DNA of 49,448 nt from Anaerolineae bacterium (GTDB lineage: Bacteria; Chloroflexota; Anaerolineae; Aggregatilineales; JAFGMM01): the NCBI GenBank assembly GCA_016927535.1, contig JAFGMM010000141.1:1-49448 (forward strand), read 5' to 3'. Position numbers and translations under genes: made by a program. The notes under the pieces are model-generated. The model ran no database searches and was not told the origin of the DNA. It was given only the letters and a program-made list of their open reading frames with translations. This document shows positions 16,057 to 24,242 of the stretch, piece after piece. The stretch's first letter is position 1. Each line of letters begins with the position of its first letter.

Positions 16057-16923
16057 CTACCACTGCACATGCACCGGCGTACCCACCGGCGCCCAGTTGA
16101 AGAACCAAAGCGCGTCGTTGGTCTCCAGGTTCACACAGCCGTGACTCATCGGCCGGCCGAAATTGCTGTGCCAGTAGGTGCCGTGGATGCCGTAGCCCCG
16201 GTAGAAGTACATGGTGTAGGGCACGCCCGGCAGGTAATAGCCCGGCCCGGACATCGTAGTCGATTCGTACTTTATGTAGACGCTGAAGTCGCCCTGCACG
16301 GTCGGCGTGGCCGGCAGCCCGGTCGAGACCAGCGACGACTTGAGCAGCGCGCCGTTCTCGAAGGCGTAGATCGCCTGGTCGCTGAGGTCTACCACGATCT
16401 GCTTACCGCTGTAGAGCGTCGGCTGGGCCGAGGTCGGCGCGGGCACGAGCGCAGCCGGAGCCGGCGCAACGCCGCTCGTCGCCGGGATAATCAAGCGCTG
16501 CCCGACAAAAACCAGATTCGGGTTGGTCAGACCGTTGGCCTGCGCGATGGCGGCGGCGGTCACGCCGTACTGCCGCCCGATGCTGGTCAGGTATTCGCCG
16601 CGCTGCACGATGTGCGTAGTGCTGCCCGCCGCGCCGGGCGCCGCTGCCGGGGCCGGCTGCGCGGCCGGCGCAGTGACGCCGGAGCCGTCGGGAATGATGA
16701 GCACCTGGCCGGCGTAGATGCGGTTGGGGTTGGCGATGCCGTTGGCGCGCGCCAGCGCCTCGACCGTCACGCCGTAGCGCAAGCCGATGCGGAACAAGGT
16801 TTCGCCGCGTTGGACCACGTGCTGCGTGCCCAGGCTCTCGGCGGCGACCGGGATGGCGATGATGAATGCGGCAATCAACAGGCCCATCGAAAGCATGCGC
16901 CACTTTTTCTTGAAGACAAACAT
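16057..16923 (-). CDS. LysM-containing L,D-transpeptidase (YkuD family)
   Basis: It forms 3-3 cross-links in peptidoglycan or attaches proteins to it. The 288-residue chain has a signal sequence or anchor at 10-28, two LysM domains (about 34-78 and 99-142; each starts H-V/I-V-Q-R-G-E) that bind glycan strands, an Ala/Pro-rich linker and a YkuD domain from about residue 168. The catalytic pattern is HGTYWHSNFGRPMSHGC, with nucleophile C263 and H261. AGGAGG precedes the ATG at 16923. It lies 2 kb before a SEDS gene whose nearby penicillin-binding protein looks inactive, which makes this cross-linking route of special interest. Confidence 0.93.
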   Translation of the reverse strand: MFVFKKKWRMLSMGLLIAAFIIAIPVAAESLGTQHVVQRGETLFRIGLRYGVTVEALARANGIANPNRIYAGQVLIIPDGSGVTAPAAQPAPAAAPGAAGSTTHIVQRGEYLTSIGRQYGVTAAAIAQANGLTNPNLVFVGQRLIIPATSGVAPAPAALVPAPTSAQPTLYSGKQIVVDLSDQAIYAFENGALLKSSLVSTGLPATPTVQGDFSVYIKYESTTMSGPGYYLPGVPYTMYFYRGYGIHGTYWHSNFGRPMSHGCVNLETNDALWFFNWAPVGTPVHVQW

Positions 16924-17175
16924 CGGCGCCTCCTGTATTTCCTAAACCGGAGCGCTTGCTCGCGCGCCTTTTCTTTCTTACTTAATCAATCTTATTGATA
17001 ACTGGCTTTGGATGCAAACTTTGTGACAGGGCGCGTATGACAGGCGGTATCGAATCGGTGGCCGGGCGTAGGGAGGCCGGCTCACCCTCTTGCCTTTGCG
17101 CCCGCGCCTCAACCACGCTAGACTTACCCGCGTATTTCTTTTCTTACCATCTATGCAGCAAAGCGAGCGTACCCT

Positions 17176-18069
17176 ATGGATACAGACCCCATCCGCATTG
17201 CCGTGATCGGTGGCTCCGGCCTGTATGCCATCGACGAATTGACCGACGTTGAGGAACGCAATATCGACACGCCGTTCGGCCTGCCTTCCGACGCCATCGT
17301 CGTCGGCACGCTGCGCGGGCAGCGCGTGGCCTTTCTGCCGCGCCACGGGCGCGGTCATGTCCACACACCCGGCCAGGTGCCCTACCGCGCCAATATCTTC
17401 GCCCTCAAGACGCTGGGCGTGAAGCATATCATCGGCGTGAGCGCGTGCGGCTCGCTCCAAGAGCAGTACGCGCCCGGCCACATCGTCATCCCCGACCAGC
17501 TTTTCGACTACACCAAAGACGAGCGTGGGCGCACGTTCTTCGGCGGTGGGCTGGTGGCGCACGTTTCGATTGCCGAGCCGTTCTGCCCCGCGCTCTCGCA
17601 GGTTTTGTACGACGCCTGCACCGAGGCGGGCGGCGTCACCGTGCACAAGGGCGGTACTTTCATCACCATCGAAGGCCCGCGCTTCAGCACGAAGGGCGAG
17701 AGCGGCATCTTCCGCAAGTGGGGCTGCGACATCATCGGCATGACCACCTCGCCGGAAGCTTACCTGGCGCGTGAAGCCGAGATGTGCTATGCCGTCATCG
17801 CACACGTCACCGACTACGATGTATGGCACGAGAGCGAAGCGCCGGTCACCGTGGAGATGGTGATTAGGACCCTCCAGGCCAACATCGCCCACGCGCGCCG
17901 CAGCATCACCCTCGCCGTCGAGAAGGTCGGTGCCATGCTCGGCGAGCCGTGCGCGGTGTGCCACGACGCGCTGAAATACGCTTTCATCACCGCGCCGGAC
18001 CGCGTGCCGCCCGCCGCCATCGCCAAGATACGGCCCATCGTCGGGCGCTACTTCGGCGAAGCGGAATGA
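17176..18069 (+). CDS. mtnP: S-methyl-5'-thioadenosine phosphorylase
   Basis: The enzyme splits methylthioadenosine, a by-product of polyamine synthesis, to adenine and methylthioribose-1-phosphate for methionine salvage. The 297-residue protein begins IAVIGGSGLY, carries the phosphate-binding PRHGRGH, the signature VSACGSLQ, and the substrate-binding IGMTTSPEAYLAREAEMCYA and VTDYDVW segments. Thr in GMTTSPE, where methionine-salvage enzymes have it, favours MTA over inosine or guanosine. It runs divergently from the L,D-transpeptidase gene across about 250 bases, and has no methionine-salvage neighbour. Confidence 0.93.
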   Translation: MDTDPIRIAVIGGSGLYAIDELTDVEERNIDTPFGLPSDAIVVGTLRGQRVAFLPRHGRGHVHTPGQVPYRANIFALKTLGVKHIIGVSACGSLQEQYAPGHIVIPDQLFDYTKDERGRTFFGGGLVAHVSIAEPFCPALSQVLYDACTEAGGVTVHKGGTFITIEGPRFSTKGESGIFRKWGCDIIGMTTSPEAYLAREAEMCYAVIAHVTDYDVWHESEAPVTVEMVIRTLQANIAHARRSITLAVEKVGAMLGEPCAVCHDALKYAFITAPDRVPPAAIAKIRPIVGRYFGEAE

Positions 18070-18077
18070 TTCTATTC

Positions 18078-18150
18078 TCACCACGGAGAGCACGGAGTTC
18101 ACGGAGATTCTTAAAATGTTCTCCGTGCTCTCCGTGTCCTCCGTGGTGAA
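18078..18150. repeat. CACCACGGAG-type palindromic repeat, copy 2
   Basis: The left half TCACCACGGAGAGCACGGAG and the right half CTCCGTGTCCTCCGTGGTGA are complementary. Internal GAGCACGGAG/CTCCGTGCTC pairing makes a long hairpin. It fills the gap between mtnP and the SEDS gene. Its relatives are at 484-552 and 22729-22760. Confidence 0.8.
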
Positions 18151-18167
18151 ATGCTGCTTCTCCGCCC

Positions 18168-19517
18168 ATGAGCCTTTCTACCGATACCATCACATCCCGC
18201 GAGCGCCTGCTGTTGGCGCTGGCGGGCGTGTTTGTCGCGCTTAACCAGGCTGCGCTTGTCGCGGCGCGCGGCGACTCGTGGCTCATGATATGGCCGGCGC
18301 TGGTGTGGTCGGTGTGCGCGGCGGCGGGACATCGTGTGCTCAGCCGCCGCCTCCCCGCGCGTGATCCCTTCATTTTCCCGGTGGTGATGCTGCTCACCGG
18401 CTGGGGGCTGAGCCTGGTAGACCGGCTCGCGCCGGCCTTTGCCGCCCGGCAGGTGTTGTGGGCAGCGTTTGGCGTGATCGCGCTGATCGTCGTCATCAGC
18501 CGCCCGCGCATCCTGCGCCTGCTGCGCCGCTACCCGTATACCTGGCTGGTGCTGGGTACGTCACTGCTGATGTTCACCGTGATCTTTGGCGTCAACCCCA
18601 CCGGCTACGGCGCGCGCCTGTGGCTTAATGTGCTGGGACTGGGCTACTTCCAACCTTCCGAAGTGCTTAAAATCTTGCTCGTCGTCTACCTCGCCAGCTA
18701 CCTGGCCGCCCACGGCGACCGCCTGCGCACCGAGACGGTCCGGCTTGGCCCGGCGCGCGTGCCCTCGCCGGCGGTGATGGGACCGCTGCTGACGATGTGG
18801 GGCATCTCGTGCGTGGTGCTGGTTTGGCAGCGCGACCTGGGCACGGCGGCGCTGTTCCTGCTGGTCTTCCTGGCGATGCTCTATGTCGCAACCGGGCAGC
18901 GCAGCTACGTGCTCGCCGGGCTGGGGCTGCTGGCGATTGCCGTGCTCGCTGCGTACTTCCTCTTTGACGTGGTGAAGCTCCGCGTCGATATCTGGCTCAA
19001 CCCGTGGCCGGAGAGCCAGGGCCGCGCTTACCAGATCGTCCAATCGCTGCTGGCGTTCGCGGCGGGCGGCGTGATCGGGGAGGGCGCCGGCTTGGGCGCG
19101 CCGGGGTACATCCCGGTGGTACACTCCGATTTTGTGTTCGCCGCGCTCGCCGAGGAATGGGGCTTGGCGGGGGCGCTGGCGGTGGTGGGATGCTTCGGGC
19201 TGCTGGCGACGCGCGGGCTGCGCATCGCGGCGTGCCATGCCGAAGCCGAACGGCGCTTCAACGCGCTACTCGCGGCCGGCTTGAGCGCCACGCTTGCGGC
19301 GCAAGCGCTTCTCATCATGGGCGGTGTGCTGAAGATCGTCCCGCTTACCGGCGTGACGCTGCCCTTCGTCAGCTACGGCGGGAGTTCGCTGCTGGGTAGT
19401 TTTGTATTGGTCGGGCTGCTTTTGCTGCTTTCCGGCCCGTCTCCACCGGAGCCGGCGCCGGAGCCGCTGGCGCGCAAAGCCGGGCGGCTGGTGCGGCGAC
19501 TCACTAAACATTTATAA
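18168..19517 (+). CDS. SEDS-family peptidoglycan glycosyltransferase (FtsW/RodA-like)
   Basis: SEDS proteins polymerise lipid II into glycan strands and normally work with a class B PBP. The 449-residue protein has about ten to twelve membrane helices. Family signatures are present: GYGARLWLNV followed by FQPSEVLKI, QRDLGTA, the extracellular segment VVHSDFVFAALAEEWG with the conserved catalytic-region Asp (D321), and the end SYGGSSLLGSFVLVG. It therefore looks active. Sequence alone does not separate RodA from FtsW. The candidate partner is the PbpA-like gene at 21352, three genes downstream, which is catalytically degraded. AT-rich sequence and then a phosphoesterase gene follow. Confidence 0.92.
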   Translation: MSLSTDTITSRERLLLALAGVFVALNQAALVAARGDSWLMIWPALVWSVCAAAGHRVLSRRLPARDPFIFPVVMLLTGWGLSLVDRLAPAFAARQVLWAAFGVIALIVVISRPRILRLLRRYPYTWLVLGTSLLMFTVIFGVNPTGYGARLWLNVLGLGYFQPSEVLKILLVVYLASYLAAHGDRLRTETVRLGPARVPSPAVMGPLLTMWGISCVVLVWQRDLGTAALFLLVFLAMLYVATGQRSYVLAGLGLLAIAVLAAYFLFDVVKLRVDIWLNPWPESQGRAYQIVQSLLAFAAGGVIGEGAGLGAPGYIPVVHSDFVFAALAEEWGLAGALAVVGCFGLLATRGLRIAACHAEAERRFNALLAAGLSATLAAQALLIMGGVLKIVPLTGVTLPFVSYGGSSLLGSFVLVGLLLLLSGPSPPEPAPEPLARKAGRLVRRLTKHL

Positions 19518-19594
19518 AAATTTCATAAGATTCTCATGTGCAGCGTCTAAGCTCACGGCGCGCCGGCTTCACTCACGGTTCAGGGAGGTTCGCT

Positions 19595-20506
19595 ATGCGT
19601 TTGGCGGTTCTGGCGGATGTGCACGGCAACATACCGGCCTTACGGGCGGTGGTCGATGATATGGCGCGCCGCGGCGTGGACGGCGTTGTAGTCGCCGGCG
19701 ATATGACCCACGGCCCGCATCCGGTCGAAACGATCAATCTTTTGCGCTCGCTCGGCAGCCGGATGATTTGCGGCAACGGCGATCTCGACATGGTGCGGTT
19801 CGACGCGGGAGATGGGCCGGAGGCGTGGTGGACGCACCGCCAGTATGCCCTCAGACGTTGGGAGCACCGCCGCTTCGACCGGGAGACGTTGGCGTTTCTG
19901 AAGTCGCTGCCGGAGCAGCTTGTCGTTGCGCTGCCCGGCGCTGCGCCGATTCGCGTGGTGCACGGCTCGCCGCGCAGCCCCTTCGAATCGATCTTTCCCG
20001 GCTCTAATGTGGCCGAAGCGCTCGCTCAGGTCGACGAGCCGGTGTTGGTGTGCGGGCATACCCACGTCCCGTGGAAATACGTCCGGGGCGAGCGGCTGGC
20101 GCTCAATCCGGGCGCGGTGTGCGGCGCGCTCAACGGCGATGCAAGCGCCCAGTACGCGCTGCTGGACTGGGGTCGGGAGGATGGCCGCTGGCATGTCGAG
20201 CACCGCTCGGTCCCCTACGACCTCGGCCTGATCCGCGCCGCCTTTCGTGACAGCGGTCTTTTGGAGGCGGGCGGCCCCCTGGCGCGCGCGTGCCTGCTGA
20301 ATATCGAGACAGCCCGGAATATCGTCCGGGACTTTTTCTCATATGCTCACGAATTGGCGGCGCGCGCCGGGTTTGACGGCTGCGCCGTTATACCGGATGA
20401 TATCTGGGAGGAAGCGGCTGCGACCTGGAACTGGGACGAGGTCGCGTGGGGCGACCAGGCGACAAGGGAGTTGTCTATGTTGCAGTGCGACACCACAAGA
20501 GGATGA
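19595..20506 (+). CDS. Calcineurin-like metallophosphoesterase (YfcE/MJ0936-type)
   Basis: I start at ATG 19595, where AGGGAGG lies 7 bases upstream, giving 303 residues. The metal-binding motifs are all present: DVHGN, GDMTHGPH, GNGDLD, HGSP and GHTH. The family cleaves phosphodiesters of nucleotides or small metabolites. From about residue 210 comes an additional C-terminal region with no match I recognise. The last eleven codons (LSMLQCDTTRG) come from the 34-base dispersed repeat at 20477-20510, so the native end was probably replaced when the repeat inserted or spread there. It lies in the SEDS-to-PBP gene run. Confidence 0.85.
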   Translation: MRLAVLADVHGNIPALRAVVDDMARRGVDGVVVAGDMTHGPHPVETINLLRSLGSRMICGNGDLDMVRFDAGDGPEAWWTHRQYALRRWEHRRFDRETLAFLKSLPEQLVVALPGAAPIRVVHGSPRSPFESIFPGSNVAEALAQVDEPVLVCGHTHVPWKYVRGERLALNPGAVCGALNGDASAQYALLDWGREDGRWHVEHRSVPYDLGLIRAAFRDSGLLEAGGPLARACLLNIETARNIVRDFFSYAHELAARAGFDGCAVIPDDIWEEAAATWNWDEVAWGDQATRELSMLQCDTTRG

Positions 20507-20510
20507 AAAT
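20477..20510 (+). repeat. 34-base dispersed repeat, copy 2, inside a gene end
   Basis: Matches the minus strand of 64-97 with one mismatch. Here it spans the last codons and the stop of the phosphoesterase gene and runs directly into the palindrome at 20513. Confidence 0.75.
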
Positions 20511-20512
20511 TT

Positions 20513-20580
20513 AACCGCGAATAACGCGAATGGACGCGAATTAAGAATCTTTATTTGTGTTATTGGCGTTATTCGCGGTT
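20513..20580. repeat. AACCGCGAATAACGC palindromic element
   Basis: Perfect 15-base inverted repeats (20513-20527 and 20566-20580) flank 38 bases with an internal GCGAAT repeat and an AT-rich centre. It fills the gap between the phosphoesterase and Nudix genes and would form a long hairpin in the transcript. The size and structure resemble a REP or MITE-type element; no transposase is near. Confidence 0.75.
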
Positions 20581-20610
20581 CAAAATCTTATTTTCAGAGG
20601 ATGCGGCATC

Positions 20611-21309
20611 TTGAGCGAGCTACAGCAGACCCTATACTTGATCGCCGACGAAATGCGCGGCATGGCCTCGCTCGGCAAGTACTTCGCCGGCAACGTCTAC
20701 GAAGTGGAGCGGGCGCACCGCATCATGGAACTGGCCGCCAAAATCGCCGCGCTCGCCGAGGGGCAGCCGGCCGAAGTGGTCCGCGCGGTCTTCGAGGCGG
20801 AGCCGTGGCTGCGCGCTTCGCCGGCCATCGGCGTCGAGGCGGTCGTCCTCAACGTGCGCCGCGAGATTCTGCTCATCCGGCGGCGCGACACCGGACTCTG
20901 GGCGCTGCCGGGTGGCCTGGCCGAGATCGGCGTTGACTTCTCGCAGGCCGTGCTGAGAGAACTGTGGGAGGAAGCCGGGCTGCGCGGCGAGGTCAGGCGG
21001 TTGCTGGGCGTCTTCGACGGGCCGCAGTGGGGTTCGCGCGCCAAGGTGCACATGGCGCTGCTCATTTACCTGGTGACGTGCGACGATCTCACGCCGCACC
21101 CCGGCGTCGAAGCGCTGGACGCGGGTTTCTTCGCCGGTGACCGGCTCCCGCCGCTGCACTACGGCCACACAATGCGCGTGCCCAAGTGCTTTGAACTGCT
21201 CGACCGGGAGGCGGCTTTCTTCGACCCTGCATCTTCTCTCCATGCCGACATGCCGATGTTCCAGCGCGGCGGCGATGAGTGCGAATCGACCGCGCACGCG
21301 ATACGATAA
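20611..21309 (+). CDS. Nudix hydrolase with N-terminal Nudix-associated domain
   Basis: I start at TTG 20611, with AGAGGA 8-13 bases upstream, giving 232 residues; the earlier in-frame ATG at 20557 lies inside the palindromic element. Residues 1-65 form the helical domain found before YjhB-like Nudix enzymes (LYLIADEMRGMASLGKYFA). The Nudix box reads G-L-A-E-I-G-V...RELWEEAGL: the catalytic REUXEEXGU core is whole, but the first conserved Glu of the motif is Val. Family members hydrolyse nucleoside diphosphates linked to another moiety. Activity is plausible, but the changed residue leaves it uncertain. Confidence 0.85.
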   Translation: MSELQQTLYLIADEMRGMASLGKYFAGNVYEVERAHRIMELAAKIAALAEGQPAEVVRAVFEAEPWLRASPAIGVEAVVLNVRREILLIRRRDTGLWALPGGLAEIGVDFSQAVLRELWEEAGLRGEVRRLLGVFDGPQWGSRAKVHMALLIYLVTCDDLTPHPGVEALDAGFFAGDRLPPLHYGHTMRVPKCFELLDREAAFFDPASSLHADMPMFQRGGDECESTAHAIR

Positions 21310-21351
21310 GATAGACAGACGCAAATCGCCGCCCGCAGCGGAAAGAAGATC

Positions 21352-22707
21352 ATGACCCGCCAACTGGACCGCCTCGCCATTGCCATCTTGCTCGCATTTG
21401 CCGCCGTCGCCGCCGTGCTCGGCTATTGGGGTGTGGTCCGTGCGCCCGATCTCCTGGCCCGCGACGACAACCCGCGCCTGGTCGATGCCGAGCGCGCCAT
21501 CGCACGCGGCGCGATCTACGACCGGGAGGGCCGCCCGCTTGCCGTCTCCACGGCCGGCGCGGACGGTTTCTACACGCGCGCCTACCCGTATCCCCAGGCA
21601 GCGCCCGCCACCGGCTACTACAGCCTGCGCTACGGCATAAGCGGCGTCGAAGCGGCGTATGACGCGGCGCTGCGCGGCGACTACGGCGCGTGGGACGAAC
21701 TGCTCCACCGCACGCGGCGCGGCGGCGACGTGCAGTTGACGCTGGATTTGGATGTACAGCTTGCCGTCGCGGAGATGCTGGGCGACCGGGCGGGCGCAGT
21801 GATCGTCGTCGATGCGAAGACGGGCGCGGTGCTGGCGATGGTCAGCAGCCCGACCTTTGACCCCAATACCTTGGACGAACGCTGGGACGAACTAACCGAC
21901 GACCCCGCCGCGCCGCTGCTCAACCGGGCGACGCAGGGGCGCTACCAGCCGGGCGGTGCGCTGCAAACGGTGGCGCTTGCCGCCGCGCTGGACTGGAACG
22001 AACCGTTGGTCTTCGACGCCGGGCGCGCCGCCGAACCGGTCGATCTGAAGCTGAACGGCGCGTCGATCACGCTGGTCTGTGCGCGCCCGCCGGACCGCCC
22101 ACTCGTCGATTTGGCGGACGCCTACGCCCACGCCTGCCCGGCGCCCTTCGCCGCCGTGGGCGAGGCGCTGCGTGCCGCCGGGCTGGAGGCTGCCTTTGTC
22201 GATTTCGGCCTGTTCGATCCGCCGCCGCTGATCGAGCCGGCCGGGCAACTGCCCACCCCGGCGCCGGTCGGCGACCCGGCGGCGGCGGGCCTGGGGCAAG
22301 CCGGCCTCACGGTCAGCCCGGCGCAGATGGTGCGCGCGGCGGCGGCGGGGATCAATGGCGGGACGCTGCCGGCGCTTTACCTGGTCTCGGATACGCGCGC
22401 GCCCGGCAGATCCGAAACGGCGATGCGGCGGACGGTCGCCGCGCAGGTGCAGGATGCGATGCGCGCGGCTTTCGCGGCAAGCGATGTGGGCGATGTAGGC
22501 GAGATGGTCGAAGGGTGCACGGATATCATCGGCCATGCGTCGCTCGCGCTCAGCGGCCCTGAGAACGGCGCGCTGGCGTGGTTTGTCGGCGGCTGCGTTG
22601 AGGAGGGGCTGGCGGCTGCGGCGGTGCTGGAAGGCGCGCCGGACGCCGGGGAAGCCGCGCAGGTCGGAGCGTGGGCGCTGGCGCTGGCGGCGGCGCAGAC
22701 ACGGTAA
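21352..22707 (+). CDS. PbpA-like class B penicillin-binding protein, catalytic motifs lost
   Basis: The 451-residue protein has one N-terminal membrane helix (8-27) and, from R48 on, the PbpA/FtsI layout: RGAIYDREGRPLAVS, then YPYPQAAPATGYYSLRYG, then a transpeptidase domain (LLNRATQGRYQPGG..., GLGQAGLTVSPAQM, ALAWFVGG). It is shorter than typical class B PBPs because the dimerisation region is small. All three active-site motifs are gone: SxxK is G202-A-L-Q205, SxN is A261-C-P263, and KTG(T) is H395-A-S-L398. The reading frame is open and codon use is normal, so this looks like a conserved pseudoenzyme and not a decaying gene. It may serve as partner or activator of the SEDS enzyme at 18168. 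Confidence 0.85.
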   Translation: MTRQLDRLAIAILLAFAAVAAVLGYWGVVRAPDLLARDDNPRLVDAERAIARGAIYDREGRPLAVSTAGADGFYTRAYPYPQAAPATGYYSLRYGISGVEAAYDAALRGDYGAWDELLHRTRRGGDVQLTLDLDVQLAVAEMLGDRAGAVIVVDAKTGAVLAMVSSPTFDPNTLDERWDELTDDPAAPLLNRATQGRYQPGGALQTVALAAALDWNEPLVFDAGRAAEPVDLKLNGASITLVCARPPDRPLVDLADAYAHACPAPFAAVGEALRAAGLEAAFVDFGLFDPPPLIEPAGQLPTPAPVGDPAAAGLGQAGLTVSPAQMVRAAAAGINGGTLPALYLVSDTRAPGRSETAMRRTVAAQVQDAMRAAFAASDVGDVGEMVEGCTDIIGHASLALSGPENGALAWFVGGCVEEGLAAAAVLEGAPDAGEAAQVGAWALALAAAQTR

Positions 22708-22728
22708 GGTGAGGAAAAAAGTCTTTTC

Positions 22729-22760
22729 ACCCCCAGAGACACAGAGGGCACAGAGAGAAG
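22729..22760. repeat. Half-copy of the CACCACGGAG repeat family
   Basis: CACCCCCAGAGACACAGAGGGCACAGAGAG is one arm of the family at 484-552 (compare CACCACAGAGACACAG from its right arm). The second arm is missing. The rest of 22761-22799 is purine-rich and unremarkable. Confidence 0.55.
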
Positions 22761-22799
22761 ATGAAGAAGGAGGATGGAGAAAGAGTGATCATTGATTGT

Positions 22800-22843
22800 G
22801 TAGGGACACGGCGCGGGCTGCGCCCGGCGTCGCGTGTCCCTAC
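22800..22843. terminator. GTAGGGACACG palindrome between convergent genes
   Basis: Perfect 11-base arms (22800-22810 and 22833-22843) around a GC-rich core with its own GGGC/GCCC stem. It lies between the PBP-like gene and the CpXC gene, which converge, so it may act as a two-way terminator. It lacks U-runs and resembles dispersed palindromes such as 8892-8922. Confidence 0.45.
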
Positions 22844-22854
22844 TGAGATTGGCC

Positions 22855-24198
22855 TCAGCCGCTAACCACCGCTTCGACCTTTCCGCGCAGTTCGCCGAGC
22901 CGCTCGCTCGTCTCCGAACGACCGCCCTGCTTCAAATCGTCGATCAACACGTCCATCAGTTCCAGGAGTTCGGGGCCGAACTGCCCGGCCTGCGCGTCGA
23001 TGAGCGCATAGGCTTCGGCGTCGTCTTCGGCGTTGAGCAGCGCGTTAAGGAACTGCACTTCGGGCGGCGACTGCGCCTGGAAAAGCGCCATCACGCGCTC
23101 GTAGATGAGTTTGAGCTTGGCGCTGGCGCTGATATCTTTTGCCTGCTCCGCCGCTTGGAGGTTGGCGATCAGCACCGACAAAAATACCTCGTTGATGTCG
23201 GCGGCGTACCGCGCCAGCGCCGTATCCAGGTCCGGCGCCTGGAGCAGCGCACGTAGAACGTTGGCGGCCTGTTCGAGCGCGGCGCGGTTCTGCTGCTCGA
23301 TGACGACCGCAAGCTCGTTCAGACGGGCGCGTAGCGCTTCCAGGCGTGACTGTTCGGCAGGTGGGGCGGCTTGGATCTGCTCGGTCAATCGTTGGAAGAA
23401 CTGGTAATCCATCAGCGGCCACGCCACGCTCACCAGCGCCGAGATGCGCTGGTCATCTTCGCTCGTCTCGACCACCAGGTCGATCAGTTGTTCGCGGGTC
23501 ACATCCTCGCCCAACGCCTGGAGCTCTTCCTGCGCCCATGCCAACGCTGCATCATGGCTCTTGACCGTCATCATGATCTCGCGCCCGACGGTCGAATGTT
23601 CGATCAGCGCGTCGTATAGCAGCGCTATCTTCTCGTACTTTTCTCGATTGTTGCGCTGCGCCGCGAGTTGGGCGGCGGCGCTGAGCGCCTGGAAGAACTC
23701 CGCATCGATATCGTCGTCGTGCGCCTGGATGGCCGTAGCGAGCTGGTCTTCGGGCGTCTCCAACAGCATCTCGATCCGTTCGAGCCGCGCCCGGTGCGCC
23801 TGGCGCACCTCGGCGGTGATGCCGTCCGCGTCGAGGATTTGGTCGATGAGGCTTTGCAAAGTCAGCGCGCGCTTGGGGGTGAACATGTAACCCCGGCGCT
23901 GTTCGGGCGGCAGACTGTTGATGAGCGCCTGCTGCAACTGCCCGATGATGCGCTCCTGCTCGGGCTGGGACAGGCTAAGCTCCATCGGTACGTGCGTGAC
24001 GAGGAGTTCTTTACTCCCGTCGTGGTAGATCAGGGGCGCGTGTGCGGCGAATTGAAAGCCGCAGTGCGGGCAGGTGAGCACATTAAGCTCGTTATTGAGC
24101 AGGCGTAGTTTGGCTTGCGGGTTCGAACCAACGTCGATAACTTGTTCGAGAATGGCCGAGAAAGGTTGACTGCAATTGGGGCAGGTCATATTATGCAC
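22855..24198 (-). CDS. CpXC-domain protein
   Basis: The 447-residue product starts at GTG 24198, with GGAG 9-12 bases upstream; ATG 24189 is an alternative. The N-terminal domain (about 1-115) has the paired cysteine knuckles C6-P-N-C9 and C43-P-H-C46 of the CpXC family, a probable zinc site, followed by HAPLIYHDGSKELLV. The rest is a long, almost wholly helical, Glu/Gln/Ala-rich region without cysteines or membrane segments. No biochemical role is known for CpXC proteins. It is preceded by the histidine kinase gene on the same strand. Confidence 0.85.
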   Translation of the reverse strand: MHNMTCPNCSQPFSAILEQVIDVGSNPQAKLRLLNNELNVLTCPHCGFQFAAHAPLIYHDGSKELLVTHVPMELSLSQPEQERIIGQLQQALINSLPPEQRRGYMFTPKRALTLQSLIDQILDADGITAEVRQAHRARLERIEMLLETPEDQLATAIQAHDDDIDAEFFQALSAAAQLAAQRNNREKYEKIALLYDALIEHSTVGREIMMTVKSHDAALAWAQEELQALGEDVTREQLIDLVVETSEDDQRISALVSVAWPLMDYQFFQRLTEQIQAAPPAEQSRLEALRARLNELAVVIEQQNRAALEQAANVLRALLQAPDLDTALARYAADINEVFLSVLIANLQAAEQAKDISASAKLKLIYERVMALFQAQSPPEVQFLNALLNAEDDAEAYALIDAQAGQFGPELLELMDVLIDDLKQGGRSETSERLGELRGKVEAVVSG

Positions 24199-24242
24199 TG
24201 GGGTTACTCCGTTTCCGTTTGCTAGGTCGTTACAGACGCGAA

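Noticed and set aside
18168-19517. Assigning the SEDS gene firmly to ftsW or rodA
   Set aside because: Neither division nor elongation genes (mreBCD, ftsZ, mur) lie nearby, and the sequence does not separate the two.
20557-20610. Upstream ATG (20557) as start of the Nudix gene
   Set aside because: It lies inside the palindromic element; TTG at 20611 has AGAGGA in front and starts at the family domain.
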